DNA of 64,000 nt. Origin: Lachnospiraceae bacterium. GTDB lineage: Bacteria > Bacillota > Clostridia > Lachnospirales > Lachnospiraceae. The stretch spans positions 1-64,000 of the forward strand of contig JAQUVX010000008.1 of the NCBI GenBank assembly GCA_028693165.1. The letters run 5' to 3'. Both the position numbers and the translations under genes were made by a program. The notes below the pieces were generated by a model. The model was not told the origin of the DNA. It did not search any database and saw only the letters and a list, made by a program, of their open reading frames with translations. Numbering within the stretch: the stretch's first letter is position 1; each line of letters opens with the position of its first letter. This document shows, piece after piece, positions 1 to 7,315 of this stretch.

Positions 1-2
1 TC

Positions 3-1313
3 AATTCGATATGGAAAGAAAGGAACAGTGCACAGCCCGAACTTTTAGAGAAGATACTGTATAAAGACAATCTGAACAGAGCTTTTAAGAGAGTAAAGGC
101 TAACAAGGGAGCACCGGGAATTGACGGGATAACTGTCAATGAGATAGGGGCATACCTAAAGGAAAATCAGCAGAAAATCATTGCTAAGATTTATAAGGGA
201 AAATACACTCCTGATGCAGTGAGAAGAGTTGAGATTCCAAAGTCTGATGGTGGAGTACGAAAGCTTGGTATTCCAACAGTCAAAGACCGTATATTCCAAC
301 AAGCCATTACACAACAGCTTATGCCTATTTATGAGCCACTATTCTCGGACAATAGTTATGGTTACCGACCGGGAAGATGCGCAAAAGATGCCATTAAGAA
401 GATAAAAGAACACGCAGAACAAGGATACACTCATGCAGTGGTACTTGATTTATCAAAGTATTTCGATACGATCAACCACGAAATGCTCCTAAATCTATTG
501 CGCAGAAATGTGAAAGACGAAAGGGTAATCCAGTGGATTAAGAGGTATCTAAAGAGTGGTGTTATGGAAGACGGAGTAGTCATGGAAATAGAAGAAGGTT
601 CACCACAGGGAGGAAATATTTCACCGTTGCTGGCGAATATCTATCTGAATGAGTTTGACCAGGAGTATGAGAAGCGAGGTGTAAAATTTGTACGATATGC
701 TGATGACATAGTTCTATTGGCAAAGAGTGACAGAGCCGCAAAACGATTACTCGAAACAAGCACAAAATATCTCGAAGGAAAACTGAAACTGAAAGTGAAC
801 CAAGAGAAAAGTCGTGTGGTTAGTGTGTTTGCAATCCGAAATTTCAAGTACCTTGGCTTTACATTGGGAAAGAACGGAACGGGTATTTATATCCGAGTTC
901 ATGGAAAGTCATGGAAGAAAATGAAGTCAAAACTGAAAGAACTTAGTTCCCGAAGGTCTTGTCAGAGTATTCGTCCCGCGCTTAACAAGATAAAGGTATA
1001 TATGCGTGGGTGGCTGAATTACTATGGAATTGTAGACATGAAGAATAGGATAGAAGAACTGAATCAGTGGCTATATCACAGAATCCGAATGTGTATATGG
1101 AAACAATGGAAGAAGCCGAAAACGAAGGTAAGAAATCTGTTAAAGATGGGAGTACCCAAAGATTTGGCATGGCAAGCAGGCAACAGCCGAAGAGGCTACT
1201 GGTTTGTAACCCATACACTGGCGGTCAATCTGGCAATGACAAAAGAAAGACTGATAAACAGTGGCTTTTATGATTTAGCCACAGCCTATCAGTCTGTGCA
1301 CGTCAACTATTGA
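3..1313 (+). CDS. ltrA: Group II intron reverse transcriptase/maturase (5' partial)
   Basis: This is a multifunctional intron-encoded protein: it assists splicing of its host intron and copies it into DNA during retrohoming. The frame is open to the left edge, so the GTG at 219 is only an internal codon and about 436 residues are visible. Upstream residues already match the family (GAPGIDG near codon 36). The RT fingers and palm follow, with the catalytic YADD at bases 696-707 and an SPQGG motif just before it. The C-terminal third carries the maturase (X) domain with a WLNYYG block and an RGYW block. No HNH endonuclease domain follows, so it probably relies on a pre-existing primer for insertion. 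It appears intact apart from the window cut. Confidence 0.92.
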   Translation, partial: NSIWKERNSAQPELLEKILYKDNLNRAFKRVKANKGAPGIDGITVNEIGAYLKENQQKIIAKIYKGKYTPDAVRRVEIPKSDGGVRKLGIPTVKDRIFQQAITQQLMPIYEPLFSDNSYGYRPGRCAKDAIKKIKEHAEQGYTHAVVLDLSKYFDTINHEMLLNLLRRNVKDERVIQWIKRYLKSGVMEDGVVMEIEEGSPQGGNISPLLANIYLNEFDQEYEKRGVKFVRYADDIVLLAKSDRAAKRLLETSTKYLEGKLKLKVNQEKSRVVSVFAIRNFKYLGFTLGKNGTGIYIRVHGKSWKKMKSKLKELSSRRSCQSIRPALNKIKVYMRGWLNYYGIVDMKNRIEELNQWLYHRIRMCIWKQWKKPKTKVRNLLKMGVPKDLAWQAGNSRRGYWFVTHTLAVNLAMTKERLINSGFYDLATAYQSVHVNY

Positions 1314-1314
1314 A

Positions 1315-1384
1315 AGCGCCGTGTACCGAACGGTACGCACGGTGCTGTGAGAGGACGGGAGCTAATCACTCCCTCCTACTCGAT
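1315..1384 (+). ncRNA. Group II intron domains V and VI
   Basis: Domain V is 32 bases: a 9-bp lower helix beginning AGC, a two-base CG bulge on the 3' strand, a 4-bp upper helix (UACC/GGUA) and a GAAC loop. Domain VI follows: GAG-AGGA and GGGAG pair with CUCCC-UCCU-CUC, leaving one unpaired adenine at 1378 as the expected branch point. The intron then ends CGAT at 1384. Pairing was checked by hand base by base; this is the catalytic core arrangement of self-splicing introns. Confidence 0.85.
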
Positions 1385-1413
1385 CACAGGAAATTGTGTT
1401 CTGTGATATAAAA

Positions 1414-1520
1414 ATGTTTTGCGAGTATGCACATGCCGCGCCAGTGGAAGATGGCTGCTGAAGCAGCCGCACGGCAGCGCGAAAGTCCGGCACGCCCGAC
1501 TCTTTGTTCTCACAAAACAT
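1414..1520 (+). repeat. Palindromic intergenic element
   Basis: Arms ATGTTTTGCGAG (1414-1425) and CTCACAAAACAT (1509-1520) are complementary at 11 of 12 positions and enclose a G+C-rich, structured centre with a perfect GGCTGC-TGAA-GCAGCC hairpin at 1453-1468. No convincing protein is encoded. It looks like a miniature element or a structured RNA segment between the intron and the GntR promoter. Copy number elsewhere in the genome is unknown. Confidence 0.55.
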
Positions 1521-1544
1521 AGAAAAATAATACAAAAAGTCAGA

Positions 1545-1573
1545 TTGACAAGTACATATATTTGTGCTATATT
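1545..1573 (+). promoter_or_regulatory. SigmaA promoter of the GntR regulator
   Basis: A consensus TTGACA (1545-1550) is separated by 17 bases from TATATT (1568-1573), with an upstream TG giving an extended -10. The operator at 1589-1601 lies at about +10 to +22, as expected for autorepression. Confidence 0.75.
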
Positions 1574-1588
1574 TCAAATATAAATTTC

Positions 1589-1601
1589 GGATACGGTATA
1601 C
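1589..1601 (+). promoter_or_regulatory. GntR operator copy 1 (GGATACGGTATAC)
   Basis: A near-palindromic 13-mer between the -10 box and the start codon of the regulator. The same core (GGATACGG) occurs twice more before the next gene. FadR-like GntR proteins typically bind short palindromes of this TATAC type, so this is probably the regulator's own site. Confidence 0.6.
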
Positions 1602-1626
1602 AAATTAAGAATGGAGGTATATACAC

Positions 1627-2295
1627 TTGGGAGATATCCGCAATATGTCGATTCGCGAAAAAGCATATATTTTGCTCCGTGATGCCATTATCGATGGTAC
1701 GTTAAAGCAGGGTGAGCGCATGGTGGAGGATAATCTTGCCATTCAGTACAGCGTAAGTAGAACACCTCTGCGGGAAGCGATCCATAAGCTGGAGTTGGAT
1801 GGTTTTCTGCAGCGACTTCCCAGCCGCGGGCTGGTGGTAGCAGAACTGTCCATTAAGGAGGCGGAGGAGTTGTATCAGGTACGCGGTTATCTTGAAGGAT
1901 TAGCGGCTCGCACTTTTACAGAAAATATGACATCTGACAAGAAAAACATTATAGAGACTTACCGGAAGAATGTTATTCTTTATCATGATAACGGCAGCGT
2001 GGAAGAGGTTCTGGAAGCCTGTCGGCAGCAGCATAATTACATCCGTGAAAACTGTGGACACAAGATTTGCAGTGAATATATTCAAAAGATGGATCTTCAT
2101 ATTGCCCGATACCGCAGATTAGGTGTTCGGGAAAGCGGAAGAACCGAACAGGCATATCTGGAGCATCTAACGATCCTGGATGACATTCTAAAGGAAAATG
2201 CGGATGCAGCAGAGGACACCATGCGAAACCACATCATCGTTTCCGGAAAGGCAGTCATTGATGCCATTGGCAGGAACTTGCAGACAGTGAATTAA
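1627..2295 (+). CDS. GntR-family (FCD domain) transcriptional regulator
   Basis: A 222-residue DNA-binding regulator of the FadR branch of the GntR family. Residues about 10-75 form the winged helix (REKAYILLRDAI, then SRTPLREAIHKL in the recognition region). Residues about 85-215 are an all-helical FCD ligand domain with spaced histidines (QHNYI, EHLTI, RNHII) that usually hold a metal and a carboxylate ligand. The start is TTG with GGAGG nine bases upstream; ATG at 1645 is an alternative. It precedes an ICL-family lyase and a CitMHS transporter and is flanked by three copies of one palindrome, so it most likely controls those genes in response to their substrate or a breakdown product. The ligand is not known. 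Confidence 0.88.
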   Translation: MGDIRNMSIREKAYILLRDAIIDGTLKQGERMVEDNLAIQYSVSRTPLREAIHKLELDGFLQRLPSRGLVVAELSIKEAEELYQVRGYLEGLAARTFTENMTSDKKNIIETYRKNVILYHDNGSVEEVLEACRQQHNYIRENCGHKICSEYIQKMDLHIARYRRLGVRESGRTEQAYLEHLTILDDILKENADAAEDTMRNHIIVSGKAVIDAIGRNLQTVN

Positions 2296-2317
2296 GTTTC
2301 ACTGTTTACATTATATT

Positions 2318-2354
2318 GGATACGGTATCCCATTCTATTTCGGATACGGTGTCC
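2318..2354 (+). promoter_or_regulatory. Tandem GntR operators before the lyase gene
   Basis: Two palindromes, GGATACGGTATCC (2318-2330) and GGATACGGTGTCC (2342-2354), have centres 24 bases apart, about two helical turns. Together with the copy at 1589 they define a site bound by one dimeric regulator. They sit 30-65 bases before the start of the lyase gene, where they would overlap its promoter. I could not place a convincing -35/-10 pair here. Confidence 0.65.
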
Positions 2355-2382
2355 GAAAACAAAGAAAAGGAGATTAGAAATC

Positions 2383-3246
2383 ATGGAAAAAGCAAAACAG
2401 TTAAGAGCACTACTGAAACAGGAAAGCATTATTGTGGTACCGGGTGTTACAACCCCATTATTCGCAAAAGTAGCAGAAGAGAAGGGGTTCCGGGCACTGT
2501 TTGTCACTGGTGCGGGTCTGGCAAATATGAATTTCGGCCTGCCAGATTATGGTTTGATCACGATGACCGAAAATCTGGAACTTGTTAAACGAATCAACGA
2601 CAATACGAGTCTTCCATTGATTGTGGACATTGATGACGGCTATGGAAGCCCTATGAACGTTTACCGCACAGTAAAGGAATATTCACGGCTGAATGTTGGA
2701 GCTGTCATTTTGGAAGATCAGAAGGCACCGAAACGCTGCGGACATTTTGAAGATCATGAGGTAATTTCCATTCAGGATATGACCAACAAACTCAAAGCTG
2801 CTCGGGAAGCCTCTTTAGATCCGGATCTTGTACTTTTTGCACGGACCGATGCCATCTCTGTCAACGGGATAGAGGATGCTTTGGAACGCGGGAAAGCCTA
2901 TGCCGCTGCCGGAGCGGATGTCATCTTCATCGAAGCGCCCAGAACCCTGGAGCAGATGGCGCAGATTCCAAAGGAAATACCGGTTCCAACTCTCATTAAT
3001 TTGGTTGAAAATGGTAAGACACCCATGTTAAAGAACTGCGAACTGGAGCAAATGGGATTCAAAGTGGTTCTGTATGCCAATGCGCCATTGAAAGCCTGTA
3101 TTAAAGGAATGCAGAACCTGTTTGATTACCTGATGGAAAACGGAACTACAGACGGCTGCGATGGCACACTTCTGATTCCATCTTCAGAACGTCATGAACT
3201 GACTCACAAGCAGTTTTATATGGATTTGCAGAAACGATATCAGTAA
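2383..3246 (+). CDS. Isocitrate lyase/PEP mutase-family carbon-carbon lyase
   Basis: A 287-residue cytoplasmic TIM-barrel enzyme of the isocitrate lyase/PEP mutase superfamily. The active-site loop KRCGH is at residues 117-121, as in lyases such as 2-methylisocitrate lyase and 2,3-dimethylmalate lyase, and the Mg-binding DIDDGYG lies near residue 83. These enzymes split a C-C bond in 2-hydroxy-carboxylates to give pyruvate, glyoxylate or succinate-type products; oxaloacetate decarboxylases of the same fold are another option. The start has a good AAAGGAG. It lies between a GntR regulator and a CitMHS transporter, which suggests catabolism of an imported di- or tricarboxylate. Family is certain; exact substrate is not. 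Confidence 0.88.
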   Translation: MEKAKQLRALLKQESIIVVPGVTTPLFAKVAEEKGFRALFVTGAGLANMNFGLPDYGLITMTENLELVKRINDNTSLPLIVDIDDGYGSPMNVYRTVKEYSRLNVGAVILEDQKAPKRCGHFEDHEVISIQDMTNKLKAAREASLDPDLVLFARTDAISVNGIEDALERGKAYAAAGADVIFIEAPRTLEQMAQIPKEIPVPTLINLVENGKTPMLKNCELEQMGFKVVLYANAPLKACIKGMQNLFDYLMENGTTDGCDGTLLIPSSERHELTHKQFYMDLQKRYQ

Positions 3247-3284
3247 GCGAAATGTACATGGAGTAAATATTGGAGGGAGAATAT

Positions 3285-4583
3285 ATGATAACTGTAGTCG
3301 GTTTTGCTATGATTATTGCGATTGTTGTCGTGCTGTTAAAAGGGAAACTTTCCCCCATCGTGGTATTGACGATTATTCCTGCTATTGCTGCATTGATTCT
3401 TGGCTACAATCCGGTTGAAATTGCTGGATTCATTAAGAACGGAATTGGAACCACCACCAGCAATGGAGTCTTATTTATTTTTTCTGTTATTTATTTTGGG
3501 GTTTTGGCTGACACGGGAGTATTTGATGTCATTGTCGGTTTTCTTGTAAAGAAGGCGGGAAATAATGTCATTGCCGTTACCGTAGCTACCGCGATTATTG
3601 CAACCATTGCACATCTTGACGGTGCATCCGCTGTCACGGTTTTGATTACCATACCAGCAATGTATTCTATCTACAAGGCCATGCATATCGATGTTCGGAT
3701 ACTGCTGTGTCTGACCGGTGCCTGCATGGGCGTCATGAATTTGCTGCCCTGGGGCGGTCCGGTTGCACGTGCTGCCACGGTAATGGCTATGGATGTCAAT
3801 GATTTATGGCGGATACTGATTCCTGTTCAGGTCATCGGCTGCATCCTGAACATCGTACTGGCTGTGCTTCTTGGAATCTATGCCATTCGGCATGGAGCAG
3901 GAAAAGGCGATGCTTCTTTGACTACATCGACCCAGGTCAAAAAGGAAGAGAGCAGTGATTTGAAAAGGCCACGTCTGCTGGTTTTCAACTCACTTCTGAC
4001 TGTGGTTTTAATCGGAATTCTTGCTTCGGGTCTGGTGACCAGCTACGTGGCTTTTCTGGTAGCTCTCTGTATCATTATGACTGTCAATTATCCGGATCAG
4101 AAAATTCAGAATAACCTGATCAAAAAACACGCACCAGCTGCACTGATTATTTCGGCAACCATGTTCAGTGCCGGAGCCATGGTCGGCATCTTTGATGGAA
4201 CGGAGATGTTGACACATATGGCAATGGCTATCATGAGTGTGATTCCTGGGTCTCTTGGAAAATATATCCATATTATTTTTGGAATTTTGGCAATGCCTCT
4301 GGGTATGTGCATTGGTACAGACGCATATTTTTATGGTGTTATGCCGCTGGTAATCCAGGTTGGAGAAACCTATGGTGTGACAGCTTTAAGCACTGCAGTT
4401 ACCATGATTATTGGAAAGAACCTGGCCTTGATGGTCAGTCCGCTGGTACCGGCAACCTACCTTGCTCTTGGTCTAGCGGATACCGAACTGAAGGATCACA
4501 TAAAATTCAGTGCACCTATTTACTGGATTGCCAGCCTGATCGTACTTCTGCTTGCGGTTATCATAGGAATTGTCCCGCTATAA
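3285..4583 (+). CDS. CitMHS-family citrate-type carboxylate transporter
   Basis: An inner-membrane secondary transporter of about 432 residues with 11-12 hydrophobic segments. Family landmarks are YFGVLADTGVFD (near 75), HLDGASAV (near 110) and MNLLPWGGPVARA (near 150), which match the metal-citrate/proton symporters CitM/CitH. ATG at 3285 is chosen because GGAGGGA lies seven bases upstream; a TTG at 3270 would precede that ribosome site. It follows the lyase by about 40 bases and ends at a terminator, so the two probably form one transcript under GntR control. Known members carry citrate with divalent metals; here the cargo may be the lyase substrate or a relative, which is inference. Confidence 0.88.
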   Translation: MITVVGFAMIIAIVVVLLKGKLSPIVVLTIIPAIAALILGYNPVEIAGFIKNGIGTTTSNGVLFIFSVIYFGVLADTGVFDVIVGFLVKKAGNNVIAVTVATAIIATIAHLDGASAVTVLITIPAMYSIYKAMHIDVRILLCLTGACMGVMNLLPWGGPVARAATVMAMDVNDLWRILIPVQVIGCILNIVLAVLLGIYAIRHGAGKGDASLTTSTQVKKEESSDLKRPRLLVFNSLLTVVLIGILASGLVTSYVAFLVALCIIMTVNYPDQKIQNNLIKKHAPAALIISATMFSAGAMVGIFDGTEMLTHMAMAIMSVIPGSLGKYIHIIFGILAMPLGMCIGTDAYFYGVMPLVIQVGETYGVTALSTAVTMIIGKNLALMVSPLVPATYLALGLADTELKDHIKFSAPIYWIASLIVLLLAVIIGIVPL

Positions 4584-4600
4584 AACCGTAATCTTTTTAC

Positions 4601-4632
4601 AAAAAGAGTCTCATAACCGAGGCTCTTTTTGT
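4601..4632 (+). terminator. Rho-independent terminator after the CitMHS gene
   Basis: AAAAAGAG(T)CTC and GAG(G)CTCTTTTT pair around a six-base loop and finish in a T tract, closing the GntR-lyase-transporter unit. Confidence 0.85.
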
Positions 4633-4669
4633 ATATCCTCCTATAGACACCCCAACCACAAATATAAGG

Positions 4670-4698
4670 TTGCCTATTTCCCCAAAATCACGTATAAT
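4670..4698 (+). promoter_or_regulatory. SigmaA promoter for the radical SAM operon
   Basis: TTGCCT (4670-4675), a 17-base spacer and TATAAT (4693-4698), about 55 bases before the start codon at 4753. Confidence 0.75.
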
Positions 4699-4752
4699 TG
4701 TTCAGATAGCATGATAAAAATGTGCGTGACGCACAGCCAAAAAGGATGAACT

Positions 4753-6621
4753 ATGAGAAAATTAGCTTTATCAGATGAGGTACTGCTTAGTGTGCAGCAG
4801 CCTGCGCGCTATATCGGTAACGAGATGAATATGACTGTGAAGGACCCGGACAAGGTTGACATAAGATTCGCCATGACGTTTCCGGATGTGTACGAAATCG
4901 GTATGTCCCACCTGGGTATGCAGATCCTGTATGCAATGTTTAATAAGAGAGAAGATGTATACTGTGAGCGTGTCTTTTCTCCGTGGACGGATCTGGATGC
5001 CGTGATGCGTGAGAAGCATATCCCGCTGTTTGCGCTGGAATCCCAGGACCCGGTCAAGGATTTTGATTTCCTGGGCTTTACCCTTCAATATGAGATGTGT
5101 TACACCAATATCCTGCAGGTGTTGGATTTGAGCGGCATTCCCCTGCACGCAGAAGACCGCAAGGAGAACGATCCGCTGGTCATCGGCGGTGGCCCCTGTG
5201 CCTACAACCCGGAACCACTGGCGGCGTTCTTTGATCTGTTCTACATCGGAGAGGGCGAGACCCAGTACGATGCACTGTTTGATCTGTATAAAGAGATGCG
5301 CAGAACTGGAAAAAACCGCTGGGAGTTTCTTCTGGAAGCAGCAAAGCTGCCTGGCATCTATGTTCCGATGTATTACGATGTGACTTACAAAGAGGACGGC
5401 ACCATCGACACCTTCCTGCCGAACCAGCCGGGTGTCCCGGAGAAGGTCAAAAAAGAGCTGGTGCTTGAGATGGACGAAGCACCTTACATCGAAAATCCGC
5501 TGGTTCCTTATATCAAGGTGACCCAGGATCGAGTTGTCCTTGAGATTCAGCGCGGCTGCATCCGCGGCTGCCGCTTCTGTCAGGCGGGCAATGTCTACCG
5601 GCCGCTCCGGGAGCACAGCCTGGAATATTTAAAAAAATATGCTTATCAGATGCTTAAGAACACCGGGCACGAGGAGATTACTTTAAGCTCCTTAAGCTCC
5701 AGTGATTATACTTATCTGAAGGAACTGGTCACCTTCTTGCTGGACGAGTTCCACGGTCAGGGCGTCAATATTTCCCTGCCGTCCCTGCGTATTGATGCAT
5801 TCTCTCTGGATGTCATGAGCAAGGTGCAGGATGTGAAAAAAAGCAGCCTGACCTTCGCGCCGGAGGCCGGAAGCCAGCGGCTTCGCGATGTCATCAACAA
5901 AGGACTGACCGAGGAAGTGATCTTAAAGGGGGCTTCCGATGCTTTCCACGGCGGCTGGAACCGGGTGAAGCTCTACTTTATGCTGGGACTTCCGACGGAG
6001 ACCGTAGAGGATATGCAGGGCATTGCCGAGCTTTCCGAGAAGGTTGCAGAGCTGTATTACGATGAGATTCCCAAGGAACAACGAAACGGCAAGGTACAGG
6101 TTGTTGCCAGCTCCTCCTTCTTTGTTCCAAAGCCATTTACCCCATTCCAGTGGGCGCGGATGTGCACGAAGGAAGAATTTCTGGAACGTGCCTACATCGT
6201 CAAGGATAAATTCCGCCAGATGTTAAACTGGAAGAGTCTCAAATACAACTGGCACGAGGCAGATCTGACGGTGTTAGAGGGCGTTTTGGCCCGCGGAGAC
6301 CGCAGAGTGGCCGCCGTAATTGAGGAAGCCTACCACAGGGGCGCACTGTATGATTCCTGGTCGGAGTCCTTCCGCAATGAGATCTGGATGCAGGCATTCG
6401 AGGCCTGCGGCGTGGACATTGATTTCTACACCACAAGAGAACGCGGACTGGATGAAGTATTCCCATGGGATTTCATCGATGCCGGCGTGACGAAAGAATT
6501 TTTGAAACGAGAGTGGCAGAACGCCATCTCAGAGAAGGTGACACCGAACTGCCGCCAGAGCTGTTCTGGCTGCGGTGCGCGTGCATATGGAGGAGGTGTC
6601 TGCTTTGAAGATCAGAATTAA
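4753..6621 (+). CDS. TIGR03960-type B12-binding-like radical SAM protein
   Basis: A 622-residue protein. The N-terminal region contains a cobalamin-binding-like Rossmann segment (FPDVYEIGMSHLG near 40, GGGPCAYNPEP near 145). The central radical SAM barrel has the cluster motif CIRGCRFC near residue 270. The C-terminus holds a cysteine-rich block (CRQSCSGCGA...C), perhaps for a second metal centre. In many bacteria it is fused to, or followed by, the DUF2344 protein found immediately downstream, here overlapping by 17 bases. The reaction is not established; position in front of RNase G and ribosomal protein genes suggests RNA or ribosome modification, which is inference only. Confidence 0.9.
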   Translation: MRKLALSDEVLLSVQQPARYIGNEMNMTVKDPDKVDIRFAMTFPDVYEIGMSHLGMQILYAMFNKREDVYCERVFSPWTDLDAVMREKHIPLFALESQDPVKDFDFLGFTLQYEMCYTNILQVLDLSGIPLHAEDRKENDPLVIGGGPCAYNPEPLAAFFDLFYIGEGETQYDALFDLYKEMRRTGKNRWEFLLEAAKLPGIYVPMYYDVTYKEDGTIDTFLPNQPGVPEKVKKELVLEMDEAPYIENPLVPYIKVTQDRVVLEIQRGCIRGCRFCQAGNVYRPLREHSLEYLKKYAYQMLKNTGHEEITLSSLSSSDYTYLKELVTFLLDEFHGQGVNISLPSLRIDAFSLDVMSKVQDVKKSSLTFAPEAGSQRLRDVINKGLTEEVILKGASDAFHGGWNRVKLYFMLGLPTETVEDMQGIAELSEKVAELYYDEIPKEQRNGKVQVVASSSFFVPKPFTPFQWARMCTKEEFLERAYIVKDKFRQMLNWKSLKYNWHEADLTVLEGVLARGDRRVAAVIEEAYHRGALYDSWSESFRNEIWMQAFEACGVDIDFYTTRERGLDEVFPWDFIDAGVTKEFLKREWQNAISEKVTPNCRQSCSGCGARAYGGGVCFEDQN

Positions 6622-7315
6622 ATTTGCCAAGGAAGGCACCATGAAATTCATCGGACATCTGGATATCATGCGATATTTCCAGAAGGTAATGCGCAGAGCA
6701 GATGTCGATATCCGCTATAGCGAGGGCTTCAGCCCGCATCAGATCATGTCCTTTGCGGCGCCGCTTGGCGTCGGACTGGAGAGCCTTGGAGAGTATGTGG
6801 ATATTGAGGTGCTGAGCACCGATTCGTCCGCCGAGATGCTGCGCCGGATCAACGCAGCGATGGTGGAGGGGATGAAGGCGCTGGAGTACAAGCTGCTCCC
6901 GGATAACGCTGCCAACGCCATGTCTGTCGTGGCTGCTGCCGACTATACGCTGCAGTTTCGGGAGGGCTACGAGCCGGAGGACTGGGAAACCTTTGCTGCA
7001 GGGCTTGAGCGCTTCATGGCACAGGATCAGATCCTGATCATGAAAAAGACCAAGAAGAGTGAGAAGGAGATCGATATCCGTCCCATGATCTATGAACTGA
7101 AGCTGGATGGTCATAAGATCTGCATGAAGATTGCCACCGGAAGTGCGGCAAACTTAAAACCCGACGCTGTCATCCGTGCATACCTGGAAAGCATTGGACA
7201 AACCATGGCTGATTTTGCACTGATGATTACCCGTACAGAAGTATATGCCAACCAGGGCGAGGAGGGGCAATTGAACCTCTGCACGCTGGGAGCATTTGGA
7301 GAAGACATTGAGTAA
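6605..7315 (+). CDS. TIGR03936/DUF2344 radical SAM-associated protein
   Basis: About 236 residues. The N-terminus (LKIRIKFAKEG, then KFIGHLDIMRYFQ and YSEGFSPHQ) is diagnostic for the DUF2344 partner of TIGR03960 radical SAM proteins. I place the start at the TTG at 6605 because AGGAGGT ends seven bases before it; the frame could extend to 6575 but without a ribosome site. It overlaps the end of the radical SAM gene and the start of the RNase G gene, so the three are translationally coupled. It probably works on the same substrate as its upstream partner. Function is unknown. Confidence 0.87.
   Translation: MKIRIKFAKEGTMKFIGHLDIMRYFQKVMRRADVDIRYSEGFSPHQIMSFAAPLGVGLESLGEYVDIEVLSTDSSAEMLRRINAAMVEGMKALEYKLLPDNAANAMSVVAAADYTLQFREGYEPEDWETFAAGLERFMAQDQILIMKKTKKSEKEIDIRPMIYELKLDGHKICMKIATGSAANLKPDAVIRAYLESIGQTMADFALMITRTEVYANQGEEGQLNLCTLGAFGEDIE

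Larger units (their letters stand above)
1..1384 (+). mobile_element. Group II intron, 3' portion (5' end outside the window)
   Basis: A reverse transcriptase frame open from the first bases is followed directly by a foldable group II domain V (1315-1346) and domain VI (1349-1381). The inferred 3' splice boundary is after 1384, where the sequence ends in AT, seven bases from a bulged adenine at 1378. The 5' ribozyme domains and the 5' exon lie left of the window, so the insertion site and full length cannot be given. Base composition is more A+T-rich than the core genes to the right, which fits mobile DNA. The protein lacks an HNH domain, which fits intron classes such as bacterial C or D; the class is inference. 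Confidence 0.88.

Noticed and set aside
1362-1577. 71-codon minus-strand frame over the palindromic element
   Set aside because: It crosses the intron junction, the palindrome and the GntR promoter; more likely a spurious frame over a repeat.
4771-5616. Long minus-strand frame (281 codons) inside the radical SAM gene
   Set aside because: It mirrors the codon structure of the real gene on the other strand, has no ribosome site and no recognisable motif.
6575-6621. Possible frameshift joining the radical SAM protein to DUF2344
   Set aside because: The second gene has its own AGGAGGT and TTG start in the overlap, so two separate proteins are the simpler reading.
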